Shown here piece by piece: positions 1-10,706 of a stretch of 39,685 nucleotides of DNA. Numbering within the stretch: position 1 is the stretch's first letter; each line of letters starts with the position of its first letter. The translations under genes were made by a program, and so were the position numbers. Below the pieces are notes generated by a model that ran no database searches, was not told where the DNA came from, and was given only the letters and a program-made list of their open reading frames with translations. Source of the stretch: Lentinula raphanica (lineage: Eukaryota > Basidiomycota > Agaricomycetes > Agaricales > Omphalotaceae); contig JANVFP010000039.1 in NCBI GenBank assembly GCA_027919835.1, positions 417,501 to 457,185 of the forward strand, written 5' to 3'.

Positions 1-1475
1 GGTCGAACTTTCAGCCAAGAGCGAAAATAGAAAGCCCTTGACTTAGGGCTTGAAGGTCCATCTATCAAACGGGGAGGAGGCAGGTAGTAGCCAGAATTTA
101 CGTGGTCTGGACTCCTTTGAGAGACATTGTACGACGAGTGCACATCTAGAGCTCTGGCCCAAACAGGGTTTGCAGCAGGCATGTCCGATTTCTTCTTTAT
201 GTCGAGGGCTTTTTTACCTCGCTTCAGAGGGTTTTTAGAATCTGCGCCAAGTAATGGGCCTCTTAGTTACCCTTGGCTTGAAGTACAACAATCTACTTAC
301 AAGGTTGAGACATTGTTTTAGGATATAGTTTCTTTGTACTAAGAGGTTCGGAAAGTACAGGTATCTCTTCAACCCTTTTGATGGATGACATGTCGCTAGT
401 ACTAGCCCTTCCCAATTCCGATCCAAAGAACGCAGGATGGTACAGCAAAGACTGCAGATATTTGGACATAGCAGCGTATCTCTCTGTTTTGTCAGGTAAA
501 CCCTCCCAGATAACTCTATGAGGGGGCTCGGAGTCTATACCGTCAACTTTGAACCCAGAAGGCAACTGGAAGCAGAGGAGTCTGTCCTCAGCTATGACTC
601 CGACTCTGCGATCAATACGTGCATCAGGAGTGGCTTCAACTTTGCGGACAAACCAAACAGGGATTCCTTTCTGGTGCAGACTGGTAAGAGTTAGGGGATG
701 GTCCACGAATGCCCCCATAACGTCCAAGCATTCTGGGACAGTGGCATTATCCTGGTCTAGTGAAAGAAATTTCTGTTGAAGTTTGATATATTGTATCCGC
801 GCATCTAGCTCAAGTATATTCCTTTGCAGGAAGGTGAAGCGCATGAGAATTTCTTGCCTTGTCGCCGCCGTTTGTAGGAGGTCTAGCATGTGGTTCACTT
901 GCAGAGCGCCATGCTTGGTATAAACATCCGACTTAGCACATTGGTTCGGTATCTCTTTAAGAACTGTTTCTGCAAGGCATTTTATTCGTAGGTAAACATC
1001 GTGGTCTAGAATGCCTCTCCCTCCCAAGATATCAGAGGCGCTGCCATCAAAAAGCAGATCTGAAGGTTTGACCCAGGCAACAGCAAACGGGTGTTTGGGG
1101 TCAACTGAAGGCACTTTGATTAGAGGCAGATGGGGATGATGCTCGTTGAACGGTTGGGGATAATACAAGGGATCGTCGTGGGAAAAATGAAGATCCTTTC
1201 GCAACCGAACTCTACGAGAGCCTGACGGGGGGTTGAAAAGAACTTCTGCGTTTGGGGAAGTTATGAGGCAGTCGTTTTCCAAAAGCGCTCCTACTCTGCC
1301 ATCGAACGCTTTAGGAGCTGCCAATGAAATGCAGTGAGCGAGTTGTCTTGCAGCAAAGAGGTGGAGGTTTTGACTCACCCGAGCCTGGATCGGAAAACCT
1401 AGTCAAGATTTCGGGAAACAGGGTAAAATTGGCGTAGTTGAGGGGAAGGTCTCGGGAGCTGGAGGGATCAGGCAT
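1..1475 (-). CDS. Agaricomycete-type hypothetical protein, spliced, 3' end beyond window
   Basis: I recognise the general look of an uncharacterised, mushroom-specific protein family but can give no function. Three exons are seen on the minus strand: 1475-1379 (starts MPDPSSSRDLPLNYANFTLF), 1317-301, and 241-1, which is still open at the window edge. Intron 1 (1378-1318, 61 bp) starts GTGAGT, has a CTCAC branch-like motif and ends GGCAG. Intron 2 (300-242, 59 bp) starts GTAAGT, has GTAACTAAG and ends CGCAG. Splicing joins the frames exactly (97 nt, then 1017 nt, phase 1). The middle exon carries a WFVRKVEATPD segment after a predicted helical stretch (FLQRNILELDARIQYIKLQQ). No signal peptide or membrane segment is visible. 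An unspliced reading would start at a GTG near 1378 and stop at a TAG near 298; both fall inside splice donors, so that 361-residue model is wrong. Start choice: first ATG of exon 1; the upstream frame has a stop. Confidence 0.72.
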
Positions 1476-1685
1476 GTCAAGAACAGTGACCTGTATGATC
1501 TTGCGTTATTTGTGGAAAGCACCCCGAAAAGAAGGAGAGCCACGTACTGCAGAGGTTTTCTGGCTACGGGGCCGCCACTTACTCTGACAAAGATATCTAG
1601 AATAGAAGAAGCAGACGGCTAGAGCGGCCGAACTCTGCTTGTTTGCGATAAAGAGATCGACTAATGGAGACAGAGAGCAGGATAA

Positions 1686-1760
1686 ACAAGAAAGAGGAAG
1701 ACAAGAAAGAGGAAGACAAGAAAGAGGAAGACAAGAAAGAGGAAGACAAGAAAGAGAAAG
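1686..1760. repeat. 15-bp minisatellite, five units
   Basis: Five head-to-tail copies of ACAAGAAAGAGGAAG; the fifth has one substitution (GAAAG at its end). The strand is purely purine-rich. A 15-bp unit keeps any reading frame, so the array can be read through as an RQERG-type repeat on the plus strand, but nothing around it supports a real gene. It lies in the 500-bp gap between the left-edge gene and the coatomer relic; nothing else was recognised in that gap. Confidence 0.9.
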
Positions 1761-1998
1761 AGCCAGGCCAAGGCGGGAGCTAGGTGGGAGACGGAAGAAC
1801 GGAAGAACGGAACTTCAATAGTTGAGCGTTGAAACAGATAGCTTTTTCCCACCCGGCGCTTGCGGGTGTTTCTGGATGACGTCACGTTGTTATATCCCGC
1901 AAAAAGCAAAAGGGAGCCATCAGGGAGCCCTTTACTCTTTTTGGGCTATAGCTTAGAAGGTGCAACCGACGGTGCGTCTATCCTACACAACTTCCAGC

Positions 1999-4430
1999 GT
2001 GCAACATCCCATCCATGGAGCTACTTTGCTTTTCTTACAGAATATTGCCAACTAGAACGAGTTACTTGAACCTCTCATTCCAATTTGTTCAGCACACCTC
2101 AAACACAGACATTCATACGGGCGCAGAAACGCAGTATTTGCCCCTTTTTCCATCTATCGTGAATTCGAGCTCCTCATCCAGGATGCATCAGAACTCATGA
2201 GCACCTTCCTTGCCGCTGAAACTGACTCTACCTGCAAACTGGGTTTTTGGGAGCCAGGATAGCATACCTACGTTGGAGGAAGGATTGCAGATGAGCGTTA
2301 TCGAGGACGTGAGGTTGGACTGTGAAAGTGATTCAACCCCCCGGGCGCAGTTTTTCAGACTCATCTTCGATCTACTTATTGTCTCCTCCCATGCCGTGAA
2401 ATACGAGGCAGCCACTACATTGACGTTACTCACTCAGAACCCTGCTGCTGTGAAAGGTGTGTTCTTATTTTCGACACACGCTTTGACATCTGAAAACACC
2501 CTTTCGTCAAAGAATCGGACAAGAACGTCAAGCTTATTGTGTTGATCGATTTGGATCCCTCCGTTCAAAACCTGAACATATCCTTGACGGTCTCGTCACG
2601 CACGTTTCTCTAAATTCTTGGAAAGTATGTCACACCGCAAGACTTTATCCCTCGATGATATCCTGATGTCTACGCAGCTCAGATATAGATGTGCGCCGAA
2701 AAGCAATGAATATCGTCCTTAGTATGACATCCAGTCGAAATGTTGAGGAGGTATTCTAGTTCCTCAAAAAACAATTGCTCAGGACACAGGAAAAGGCTGC
2801 AGAGTTTGATAAGGTACACATGATTTCGCACAAATTTCGTTGCCGTCGCCAACGGTACCTCAATGACAGGCATCCGAATATCGCCAGCTCCTTATCCAAT
2901 CCATACATGTTACCGCTATCAAATTTTCCGAAGTGGCTGCTAGCGTCGTTCTAGCTTTGATGGAATTCCTGGGTGACTCTGTCGGCGCCTCGTCGAGTAA
3001 GAACTACATTTATCCATCTATGAATCCTTGCTGAGTTCCCGGTAGATTCAAATGCTGTTACAACTTCCACCGCTTTAGATGTCATCGCTTTCATTCGAGA
3101 AGTCGTTGACAAGTTTCCTCGTTTGCGCCCCGGTCTTTCGATCGCCTCGTTGCTACCCTCAATGATATCAGGTCTGGGAAGTCTTCCGAGGGGTGCTCTG
3201 GATTCTAGGCGAATTCGTGGGTGCCCAAGACTCCTATTCCTCTACCAACGAAGCAGCAGAAGCCATCAAACAATGCATAGAAGGTATAAGGACCTGCCTC
3301 GGGGACATCCCAATCTATGTTGATTCCGCGCAAGAGACCAAGCTGGACGATGTGACAATACATAAAGAGGCTGGAGGGGGAAAGCCTAAAGTGCTCGCAG
3401 ATGGGACATATGCTACAGAAACTGCATATAACGCTACAACTTCCTCCGAATCCCAAATTGGGAAGGCTCGACCGCCGCTCCGTATTGACACACCTTTTGA
3501 CACACCTAGATACCTACCGTTTCGATCAGCCTTGATCCTTGGGGGTGACTTCTTCACAGGGACTGTTCTCGCAGTGACTTTGACAAAATTGGTGCTGCGA
3601 TTTGAAGTTCTCTGCCCTCAGCAATCCCTTACGAACGCATTACGGGCTCAGGTACGACCAGACTTATGCTCGTGACATGTTATAGCTAACACTTGCTCAA
3701 GGCAATGCTCATCATGACATCTATCATATGTGTAGGACATGTCAAATCTTCCCCTGCACCAGGTGCTCCTGTAGTGCAAATTGATGAAGACTCTACTGAA
3801 CGGATCATGAACTGTATTCAAACCTTGAGCAACTTTACCGGACAGACCAAAGTCGACACTGACGACGATGAGGCCATCGTCAAAGAGATATTTTTGAGAG
3901 ATACTGAGAGAGCTTTCGAAAGGATGATCGGAGCTCAAGAGGTCAGATAGTTCTGGAAAAAAGTCTCATCTACGTCTAGAAACGCGCTGCTGAATCGGCG
4001 TTCAAAGGATCTACTATCCAAGTTGATGATCTCTTGAGCTTCCGGCAGGGCAGTTCTCAAAGAAAGCTGTAGGTCAAGATCTTGATGTAAGGTTCTATGC
4101 TCTCCCCCATCTCCTTTGTACTTATACATTCGCCAGTATGACGGGGATCTAGGCAGAGCGACAGGAGCGGTAGACATTCGCTAGGATTTCATCTCCAATC
4201 TCAGCAGAATATCACAACTAACGGTCTTTTCTGATCCCATACACGTCGAAACGTACGTGAAAATGCATGGTTTCGATATCTTGCTAGGTGAGTTCTTGAA
4301 CACTCTTTGTGGGATCCAATATCAGTGACTAATACATCGTGTATCATGTAGACGTTCATTATCGCGAGAATCATCCCAATATTCTTGCAACGTTGTCTAT
4401 GACACCTTGCTGATCAGGTTGAAGCTTTTG
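1999..4430 (+). pseudogene. SEC26: Decayed coatomer subunit beta (beta-COP) gene
   Basis: Coatomer beta is a core subunit of the COPI vesicle coat acting at the Golgi. Pieces of it appear in the correct order but in all three frames: [14 protein letters not shown] near 2101, [15 protein letters not shown] near 2197, SHAVKYEAATTLT near 2387, KNVKLIV near 2520, SSRNVEE near 2730, FIREVVDKFP near 3090, ALWILGEF near 3194, KVLADGTYATET near 3390, ALILGGDFFTGTVLA near 3529, MNCIQTLSNFTGQTK near 3808, VDDLLSFRQ near 4020, DFISNLSRISQLT near 4183 and KMHGFDILL near 4258. Intron-like GT..AG steps remain (for example after 4287, GTGAGT), so this is a DNA-level copy. In-frame stops (for example about 2053 and 2257) and many frameshifts exclude a functional protein. 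The N-terminal ~100 residues and the C-terminal appendage part of the usual ~950 residues are absent or unrecognisable. Identification rests on several diagnostic family blocks and is secure; the exact ends are not. Confidence 0.9.
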
Positions 4431-4470
4431 CCAAGCAGGGGGGAACGACTACAAACAACTACTTCTGCCT

Positions 4471-4640
4471 GATCCCATCGACTTCCCAGTGCGAAATCCT
4501 CTTCAGCTGCATCCACCAGCTGCCCTGTTTGATCCCAACGACCACAGAGCAAATTTCTTCTCGTCTGCCTTAACCAGCTCTTCTCTTTGATCCCATCGAC
4601 AATACAGATCGAAATTTTTCTTACTGTAATCATCACTTCC
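4471..4640. repeat. Degenerate ~57-60 bp tandem repeat upstream of the T5orf172-like gene
   Basis: The motif TTGATCCCA(T/A)CGAC recurs with starts at about 4469, 4529 and 4586, each followed by a C/T-rich stretch ending in a form of CGAAATTT or CAAATTT. Spacing is 60 and then 57 bp. The array ends about 100 bp before the ATG at 4747. It may be 5'-untranslated or promoter DNA of that gene, or older repeat debris left where the coatomer relic ends. Confidence 0.6.
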
Positions 4641-4746
4641 AAAGGAAGGTTTCCTCGTCTACTTCAACATCTACGTCCTCGTACGAATTTGGTTCTTCAG
4701 ACGCCCTTCCAATTCCGAATCTTGTACCAATTCCACACCTCAGACG

Positions 4747-5249
4747 ATGGGCCGGCGATCGAATCGAAAACTACGCGCCGTTTACGCCTCTCGAAGCTCC
4801 CGCTCAGTGTCGCTTGCTGACGGGCCTGGTTATCTTTACGCTTTCCTCGACGGTCGCCAGTGGAAAATTGGCATGGCGCGTAACTTCGCGCGACGAAAGG
4901 CCGAATGGAATAGGCAATGCCCTTACCCCAAACGAAGATGGATGCATCCTATATGGGTGGCGAGGAGAAGGAGAGCTGGTCAGTCTTGAACTCGTCTATT
5001 CCTATATACTGAGCCCTCTTCCTTCTTTCAGAATCACTTGCTCATATCTTGCTGGAGCTAGTGTGCATAGATCGGCCTCGCGAGTTTTGTCACCACTGTA
5101 CGCCGCTCCATCGTCCGTGAAACGATTACACAAATACCTTCTCTTCAGGCTGGAAGACTCATTTTGAGAAGTTTGTGTTTCATGCGAATCGGTCGTTCGC
5201 ATGGAAGAAGATAATCCGTCCACGCCTTCTTAGGGCTGCAAGGGCGTAA
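4747..5249 (+). CDS. T5orf172 / GIY-YIG-like domain protein (132 aa, three exons)
   Basis: Exons 4747-4978, 5032-5097 and 5149-5249 join in frame to 132 residues plus TAA. Introns are 4979-5031 (53 bp, GTCAGT..TTTCAG) and 5098-5148 (51 bp, GTACGC..CTTCAG). The product shows GYLYAFLDG, then WKIGMARNFARRKAEW, then QCPYPKRRW, VARRRRAESLAHILLELV, CIDRPREFCHHC and HFEKFVF. The opposed GYLYAF and WKIGMA strands with the following Arg/Glu helix are the pattern of the T5orf172 group, related to GIY-YIG nucleases and named after a phage DNA-binding domain; similar short proteins are common in Agaricomycetes. Cys-X2-Cys-type pairs could bind a metal. Enzyme activity is not established. The basic N-terminus (MGRRSNRKLR) fits a nuclear or DNA-binding role. 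The gene is clean, unlike the relic directly upstream. The second intron is chosen because it alone joins the family-like C-terminus. Confidence 0.75.
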
Positions 5250-6761
5250 GGTACGTGGCTACCGTTTTCTGCTTGAAAATATCCAAACTGATTCAAAATA
5301 GTCATAGTGAAAGGCATATTTACTACCAGATGTATTGATTTGCACATAACTTTGAAGTACACAATATCACAAAATCGCTATGTACATGAAAACGCTGAGA
5401 AAAAGATAGGTTCCCGGTTAGACTTGAAGTTGTATTAGTTGTTGATGAGGCTATTCCAGGTTGAATCTCCAAGATGTACACGAAAATATCAAACCGTGCT
5501 CCTCCTCATCATCCTCGTGTCCAGCTCCATTTTCGTCCAGGTTAGTCGCACTTTCACGCTTACTGGCTGTCCAGATATGTTGTCTCGTCTCTGTCTTGAA
5601 TCTAGCTCCTCCATATGCGACTCTGGATCCTCCCGTCAGGCAAAGGGATCTGTATCCTCCTCGACGGGCTTGCTATCGAACAGCGGCCGATTCGAAATCG
5701 TTCAACACCTATTTTTTCCATCCGAGCACGGCTCCTCACACTGCACCCATCTCGTCACAGGACGTTGGGAGACCAAGGATACGGCAACTGGTACTTTCGA
5801 TGGCGCCCACTTTGAGCTTCCTGCACCCAGCTCGAACAGTGCTAGACCCCAGTTAGACCATGGGATTTGAAGTACGGCACTTGCACATTACTGCTTACCC
5901 ACAGCTGTGTACGCTGCCTGGAGTGAACCGACGTCAGTGACTGCGAAATCTTCCAATTCGATGCAGAATTTTGGCTGCTGTGTACGTCATTAAGCTTACC
6001 CCAGCTGCTCTTCGAAGAAGTTGCGCTGATTTCTCTGGTTTATATTTGGATTCCGTCGTACTTCCCTCCCCAGTGCAATTTACAAACCTTGAAGGGACTC
6101 CTGCGCCCCTTATCGTCGACATGTATTCACAGAGATTGATAGAGAAGTCAAAAGGGAAGGTTGGTTCAACGCAAAAACTGGCAGCGGCGCCTAAATGCGA
6201 AGTTTTCCACGCTCTCATTTAATCCTGTCCTCTACCCTTTCCTCTCTATAATATCTTCTGACCTCCGTCGCTCATAACACGAACAATGCCCTGCGAACGA
6301 ACGGAACGGATGAAACGAAGATTTCATCCATATTCAAGAACTGCACCTTTCTCTTCGGTATGTACATACTCTTTTTTTGCAAGCGATCTTGGAACTGATG
6401 ATAGCGTCAGGATTCCGATCGAGATCTTTTCTTCAACGAGTGGGTATTAGTCTGGCAATTCGTGCGCTTGGGTTTCTCTCATACAGAGCAAGTACTTCTA
6501 ACTAAATCCTCTTGATTTAACAGGTCGCTATGCTCTATCCTGAACAATTTGCTGTCCACTAGGACATATCCGGGACCGATCTGAATGTTCGACCCCAAAT
6601 TTTTCTTCTGCCCTACCCAAATTTCCTCATCGCGTCGTTCTAGATGCCCGAAACCAACCTGCAGTCTGTACTTCGACAACAAGTCATCGCAAGTCATCGC
6701 CCGCACCACATTTGTATATAACCTCTGGATCTTGGGAAGGGCGCAAATCCACGTGTATATA
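5250..6761. other. Long stretch without a supported gene
   Basis: No recognisable gene. An open frame at 5439-5870 (+) contains RFEIVQHLFFPSEHG and GRWETKDTATGTFDG, which read like real protein, and another at 5971-6222 (+) contains DFSGLYLDSVVLPSP; both may be remnants or exons, but I cannot place them in a family and their ends are not bounded by clear splice sites. A short spliced frame could start at the ATG at 6287 (MPCERTERMKRRF) with a GTATGT donor near 6359, but it is too short to call. The rest shows no strong structure. Confidence 0.4.
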
Positions 6762-7104
6762 GACCCTGCTCCAACGTCTCCAACGTCAGACCCTGCTCCA
6801 ACGTCATCTCGCCATCACTTCTCATCAAGGACTTCGACATCGAGAATATGCCTGCTCAACCAGGCTTGTCATTACTGGTCGACACCCCACGCTTGTTCAA
6901 CCAGGCTTATCTCGCGTATATTCAACCAAGCTTTCCTCCCCACTCTATCGTCATCTCGTCTCCACTTCTCGTCAAGGACTTCGACATCGAGAATATGCCT
7001 GCTCAACCAGGCTTGTCATTACTTGTCATTACTCGTCGACACCTCACGCTTGTTCAACCAGGTTTATCTCGCGTATATTCAACCAAGCTTTCCTCCCCGC
7101 TACC
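6762..7104. repeat. Direct repeat, two ~147-bp units plus a 26-bp duplication
   Basis: The block running from CACTTCTC(A/G)TCAAGGAC to CAACCAAGCTTTCCTCCCC occurs at about 6816-6942 and again at about 6963-7099. The shared core includes TCGACATCGAGAATATGCCT and CAACCAGGCTTGTCATTAC. The second unit has an extra TTGTCATTAC inside. Just before, GACCCTGCTCCAACGTC is present twice (6762 and 6788). Short alternative frames run through the units, but stops and length changes argue against coding. Confidence 0.85.
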
Positions 7105-7386
7105 TATCTTTTACTTGACTATCATCCGCTTCTCGTTCCCTTGATGCATCTGTCTAACCCATCTATGTATACATATTATCTCTTACTGTTATATATATAT
7201 ATCATGGTCAATGTTCATCGCGAAAAATTTTTACGAGTGAGGGTCCTTGTTCTCGACGGGAAAGATTAGAACGAGAAAGATAAGATTCCACCGTGTTCCG
7301 ATTCGACGATGGTTCGGCCGACGGAACCGCGGGAAACGCGGTTGATAAGAAGTCTAGGGAGTCTTTGGGAGTCAGTGGAGGACGTT

Positions 7387-7866
7387 CCATAAGAAATTGG
7401 ACCGTCCAAAATCCTTTTTAGGTAGCCGGGTGATGTCATGCCGCTGAGCGGCAGGTGAGGCAGTGCAGTGAATCTGATATTTCTTTTGGTCCAAATCTCA
7501 TGTATTTGGACCTGCCTGGACCCTGCAGGCCAAATTTTCATCAGCGTCCAATTTTCCTTGCCGTGAGATGCCGATGATGTATCGTTCACATACCCCAGAT
7601 GAAAAATGTTCATTCACTATATTTTCTACTCAATGGTTGTGTGTCCTTCCCCTTTTATAAATCCCAGAAATTTTCAGTGATATTTGTCCATGAAGGAGAG
7701 AGCAAGAAACAAGCTATGTACATCCTTCCCACGATTGATTTCATCAGTCCAATTTAAACAAATTTTGGACCAATTTCGTTTATGGTATTTGGAGCGGTCC
7801 AAATTGTGCGCACCGCCTATTTTACGTCATGAGAAAATAAAAATTGGCCCGACCAATTTCTTATGG
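7387..7866. mobile_element. Small non-autonomous inverted-repeat element (MITE-like)
   Basis: A perfect 14-bp inverted repeat CCATAAGAAATTGG (7387-7400) and its complement (7853-7866) bound 480 bp with no coding capacity; similarity continues imperfectly inward for about 15 bp. Inside, the half-site TTGG(A/T)CC or GGTCCAA recurs in both orientations (about 7397, 7489, 7504, 7548, 7747, 7764, 7793), resembling subterminal transposase-binding sites. A near copy of the end motif, CCAATTTCGTTTATGG, lies at about 7768. No convincing target-site duplication flanks the ends, so superfamily is open. Confidence 0.6.
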
Positions 7867-8308
7867 CAATTCATCCAGTATTGTGCTCTATCCTGCTCAA
7901 TCCACCTTTACTGAAGTTATATACAGGGTATCTCAGCAGGTTCTGTATCTTGTGTGACTCAGACTGTAGAAAGATCATGTGTGAATGAGTAGGGACAGAG
8001 GAAGAAGTTCTTGAAGGAGGACCAGTAATCAAACAGTGAATATGAAAAGTCTCAAAGTAGAGAGACAATCGACGGATGAATCCAACAATATGCCTGGTCC
8101 AAAGCCCCTTAGTTTATCTCTAGCCTAAATGCTGCTGTAGTCTACGATGATTCCTCGAAGTTTTGGGAAACCAAAATGCGATATCAAGAATCAAAGTTGA
8201 TCAGAACGGTCCCATCTGATGAGTCTGTCTCCAAATGCAAGTCAAAGTCAGGTCCAAAAGTGTAGATCAGGAGTCAAAGTATAATTTTGTCCAGAAATTA
8301 CGTTCATA
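7867..8308. other. Intergenic DNA, nothing recognised
   Basis: Between the MITE-like element and the start of the duplicated segment I see no gene, RNA or repeat with clear borders. Several TCAAAGT and GGTCCAAA words occur between 8180 and 8290, possibly debris of the neighbouring element. Confidence 0.4.
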
Positions 8309-8514
8309 ATTTTCTTTGATGGTTCTATATACCCCGGCCTTGATCAAAGAGGTCACCACATGTTTTGCAAAGGACTTTGGGCATTGAATGGATAAAGTAC
8401 ACGATCGAGAAAGGACTTGATCGAATACGAGCGTTAAACTACTGACCTCAGTAGCTTACATAACTTATTACTTGAAGACTTAAGCGCTCATCGACTCTTC
8501 CTCTTACTATCACC

Positions 8515-9935
8515 ATGCCATCTCAAAAACGAACCAGCAAGAAGCTCAAGCCATCTCAAACTGTGCAAAAGAAGGCTCGAATGTCTTCGCAAGATCATTC
8601 TCAACCCCAAAAACCCAAGCCTCCAGTAATTATACGCTCCGACACCGAAAGCTCAAGTAAATCCTCAAGCGACTCGGAATCTTCAGAATCCTCTAGTAGC
8701 GAGAGCGACTCAAACAATATCCTCATCTGATACTCTACCTAGCTCCAGCGCTGCACCTAATGAAGAAGCACCACCGCCAAAGAGGAAAAGTACAGTGCGG
8801 GTCATCCGATCAAGGTATGTATTGTAATCTCTTATCTCCTCAATTCCTGACTGTTCTTTTTACAGAACGCGACACATAGATCCTATGGACAAGGTCGGCC
8901 GCTGGGCCATTTGCTCTATCGATGCCTTTCTCAATGTACAGGCCATTGAGGCGACCAAGCTTGAGTCACTCGAGAATGATTTTGAGTATGTATCCATTAT
9001 TTTACATCACTGTTTCTAATTCTTCTAGGCCGGTTGATGCGGACAAACTGTTCCTCAAAGCTTGGGACCAGCTTGTAGCTGTGGCACCAGTAATTGAAAA
9101 GCTGTTGAAGAAGGCGCATACAGAGAAGGGCCAGCTTAAGTATGCTGATCCTCTTAACAAAGTGAGTACTACTTCTCTATGCATAAAATCTTCACTGAAT
9201 AAGTCTAGATATCTCGAAGTATTCTGAGACAGTACCACACGAGTGTCATCCGTCGGGAGATAATTGACTTTATTTCATTTGATGATGAACCACTTGCCAA
9301 GCACCCGAAATCTCTTCGTGGCATTAACCACCCAGCAACTCTTCGTCTTATCATTCCTCACCGCTATCGTGATAAGGTTGATGATCTCGAGTGAGCATAC
9401 ATTCTATTACTGTGCATATATCTTCTTATCCCATTATAGGTCTGTCCAAAAGCTTCAGAACGGTAGCACCACTATCCGAGCGACTGATCGGCCGGCGTTC
9501 CTCTACAACGAAGAGCAAGTCAATGACGACAACATTGAAGATGGTCTATTTACAGGTCCTATCGTATTGCAGGTATGTTGTCACTTCGTCCTGTTGCTGC
9601 TTTCTATCTGAGTCCTACAGGTGTTCTATGCAATTTTCCTTGGTCTCGGCTCTGCTATATACAACTGGCGAATATCGGAAGAATTCAATCGCAGCACGGC
9701 ATGAGAAAGGTAACCAGGAGAAACATCGCATATGTACAGGTACGTTTCATTACTCTTTTTGTTCATGAACTGATATTTGCATTAGAACCGCTTTGCACTT
9801 TCAGCGGTTGAGAAATGGAACATACCGGACGGTCATTCTGACTATCAAGTTTTCTACAATGAGATCGTCGATTTCTTTGAGGAATACCCTGAAGACAAAC
9901 AGTCGGTTCTGACCTTGAATTTCTGGAACAAGTAA
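8515..9935 (+). pseudogene. DUF6698-like protein gene, frameshifted, copy A
   Basis: The start ATG (MPSQKRTSKKLKPSQ) opens a basic then Ser/Glu-rich N-terminus. Splicing at GT..AG introns then gives, in order, PPPKRKSTVRVIRS, RHIDPMDKVGRWAICSID, LFLKAWDQLVAVAPVIEKLL, HPKSLRGINHPATLRLI, TTIRATDRPAFLYNEEQV, DGLFTGPIVLQVFYAIFLG, RRNIAYVQNRFALSAVEKW and DYQVFYNEIVDFFEEYPED, ending at TAA 9935. The order (basic/acidic start, RGINHP block, FTGP block, IAY..RFALS block, final FYNEIVDFFE block) resembles the Agaricomycete family I associate with Pfam DUF6698; function unknown. Two breaks are seen: a frame change near 8700, which a 40-bp intron could repair, and another near 9698 (TGA after EEFNRSTA), where one base is out of step. 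Both are shared with copy B, so they predate the duplication. Confidence 0.6.
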
Positions 9936-10706
9936 CAGCGCTTGTTTCTGATTCGCTTCCAGGGAAGTTTTTGGACGTAAAGATGGTTTAGCCTCTCGCT
10001 GCCTCTCGCTGGTCGTATCCGTGTCGGAGATAGTGTTCCAAGATGGTGAGAAGATTTTCTCCTTCATCTGACAAGTATCGAAGAAGATATAGCCTGATAT
10101 AGCTTTTTGAATGCCGCAAGGGTTTAGCTGGCCTGAAGACTGCCGATGCCAACACATCAGACCTACTACTACTGATACTCATTGTATCCCCCTCCGCTTT
10201 CATCCCCCCTGCAGTCTACCTTCCTCTTTGGCCGGGTTGAGATCGCTGCAGACGGGGCTGTTAGTGCCGGCTGTTCCTATTTGGGACCCCACCAGTGTGG
10301 TGGAGCCGTGTTTATTCTACATTTTCTTAGTTTGTGTTTTCATTCGTGGTCTCTGTATTCAATGCTCTCTTTATTGCTTTCATGTGTGCTCTCGTCTGCG
10401 TATTGCGTTATGTATATCATTGCTTGTTGTGTGATTAATCAAATGATATGCTATTTGTCAATCGATTATAGTGATTAAATCCAATGTGAACGGTACATTA
10501 GATATAGGCAGTACAATGTCAAGCACAACACCCCTTGCACTTCCTTGTAAGGTTGTAAGGAAAGACCGCCTCGCGATGATGCTCGAACCTTGTGGCTACC
10601 ACGAGGATTTCTCGCGCGCGAGGCTCTTGGCAGCGCGAGGGACTGAACCTTACAATGCGTTACAATTCACCGTAACCCGTTACATTTTCTGGTCGGTTTT
10701 GCTGAT
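9936..10706. other. 3' noncoding part of duplicated segment A
   Basis: No gene seen. Open frames here are mirrored exactly in copy B and show no family likeness. It includes AGATATAGCCTGATATAGC at about 10086, a word that recurs at about 12455, and a GC-rich TCTCGCGCGCGAG palindrome near 10612. Confidence 0.5.

Larger units (their letters stand above)
8309..10706 (+). repeat. Duplicated 2.4-kb segment, copy A
   Basis: Matches 25305-27738 in the same orientation. From about 8483 to 10706 the two copies align without a single indel at a constant offset of 17,032 bp, and I count about eleven substitutions (about 99.5% identity). In the first ~175 bp (8309-8482) the copies are still related but carry many substitutions and length changes. 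The right border is sharp: homology ends after GGTTTTGCTGAT at 10706. The segment carries the broken DUF6698-like gene (8515-9935) and ~770 bp of 3' noncoding DNA. No terminal inverted repeat or target duplication was found. Confidence 0.95.

Noticed and set aside
293..1378. Single-exon 361-residue ORF starting with GTG on the minus strand
   Set aside because: Both its start (GTGAGT) and its stop (inside GTAAGTAG) are splice donors; splicing extends the frame cleanly on both sides.
1639..1821. Short Arg/Gln/Glu-rich ORF over the 15-bp array
   Set aside because: Composition comes entirely from the minisatellite; no other support.
4747..5249. Recent phage or bacterial transfer of the T5orf172-like gene
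   Set aside because: The gene has two fungal-type introns and many similar genes are known in mushrooms, so any transfer was ancient.
9801..10478. Open frames on both strands in the 3' part of segment A, repeated in segment B
   Set aside because: They are shadows or noncoding: conservation between copies reflects the recent duplication, not coding constraint.
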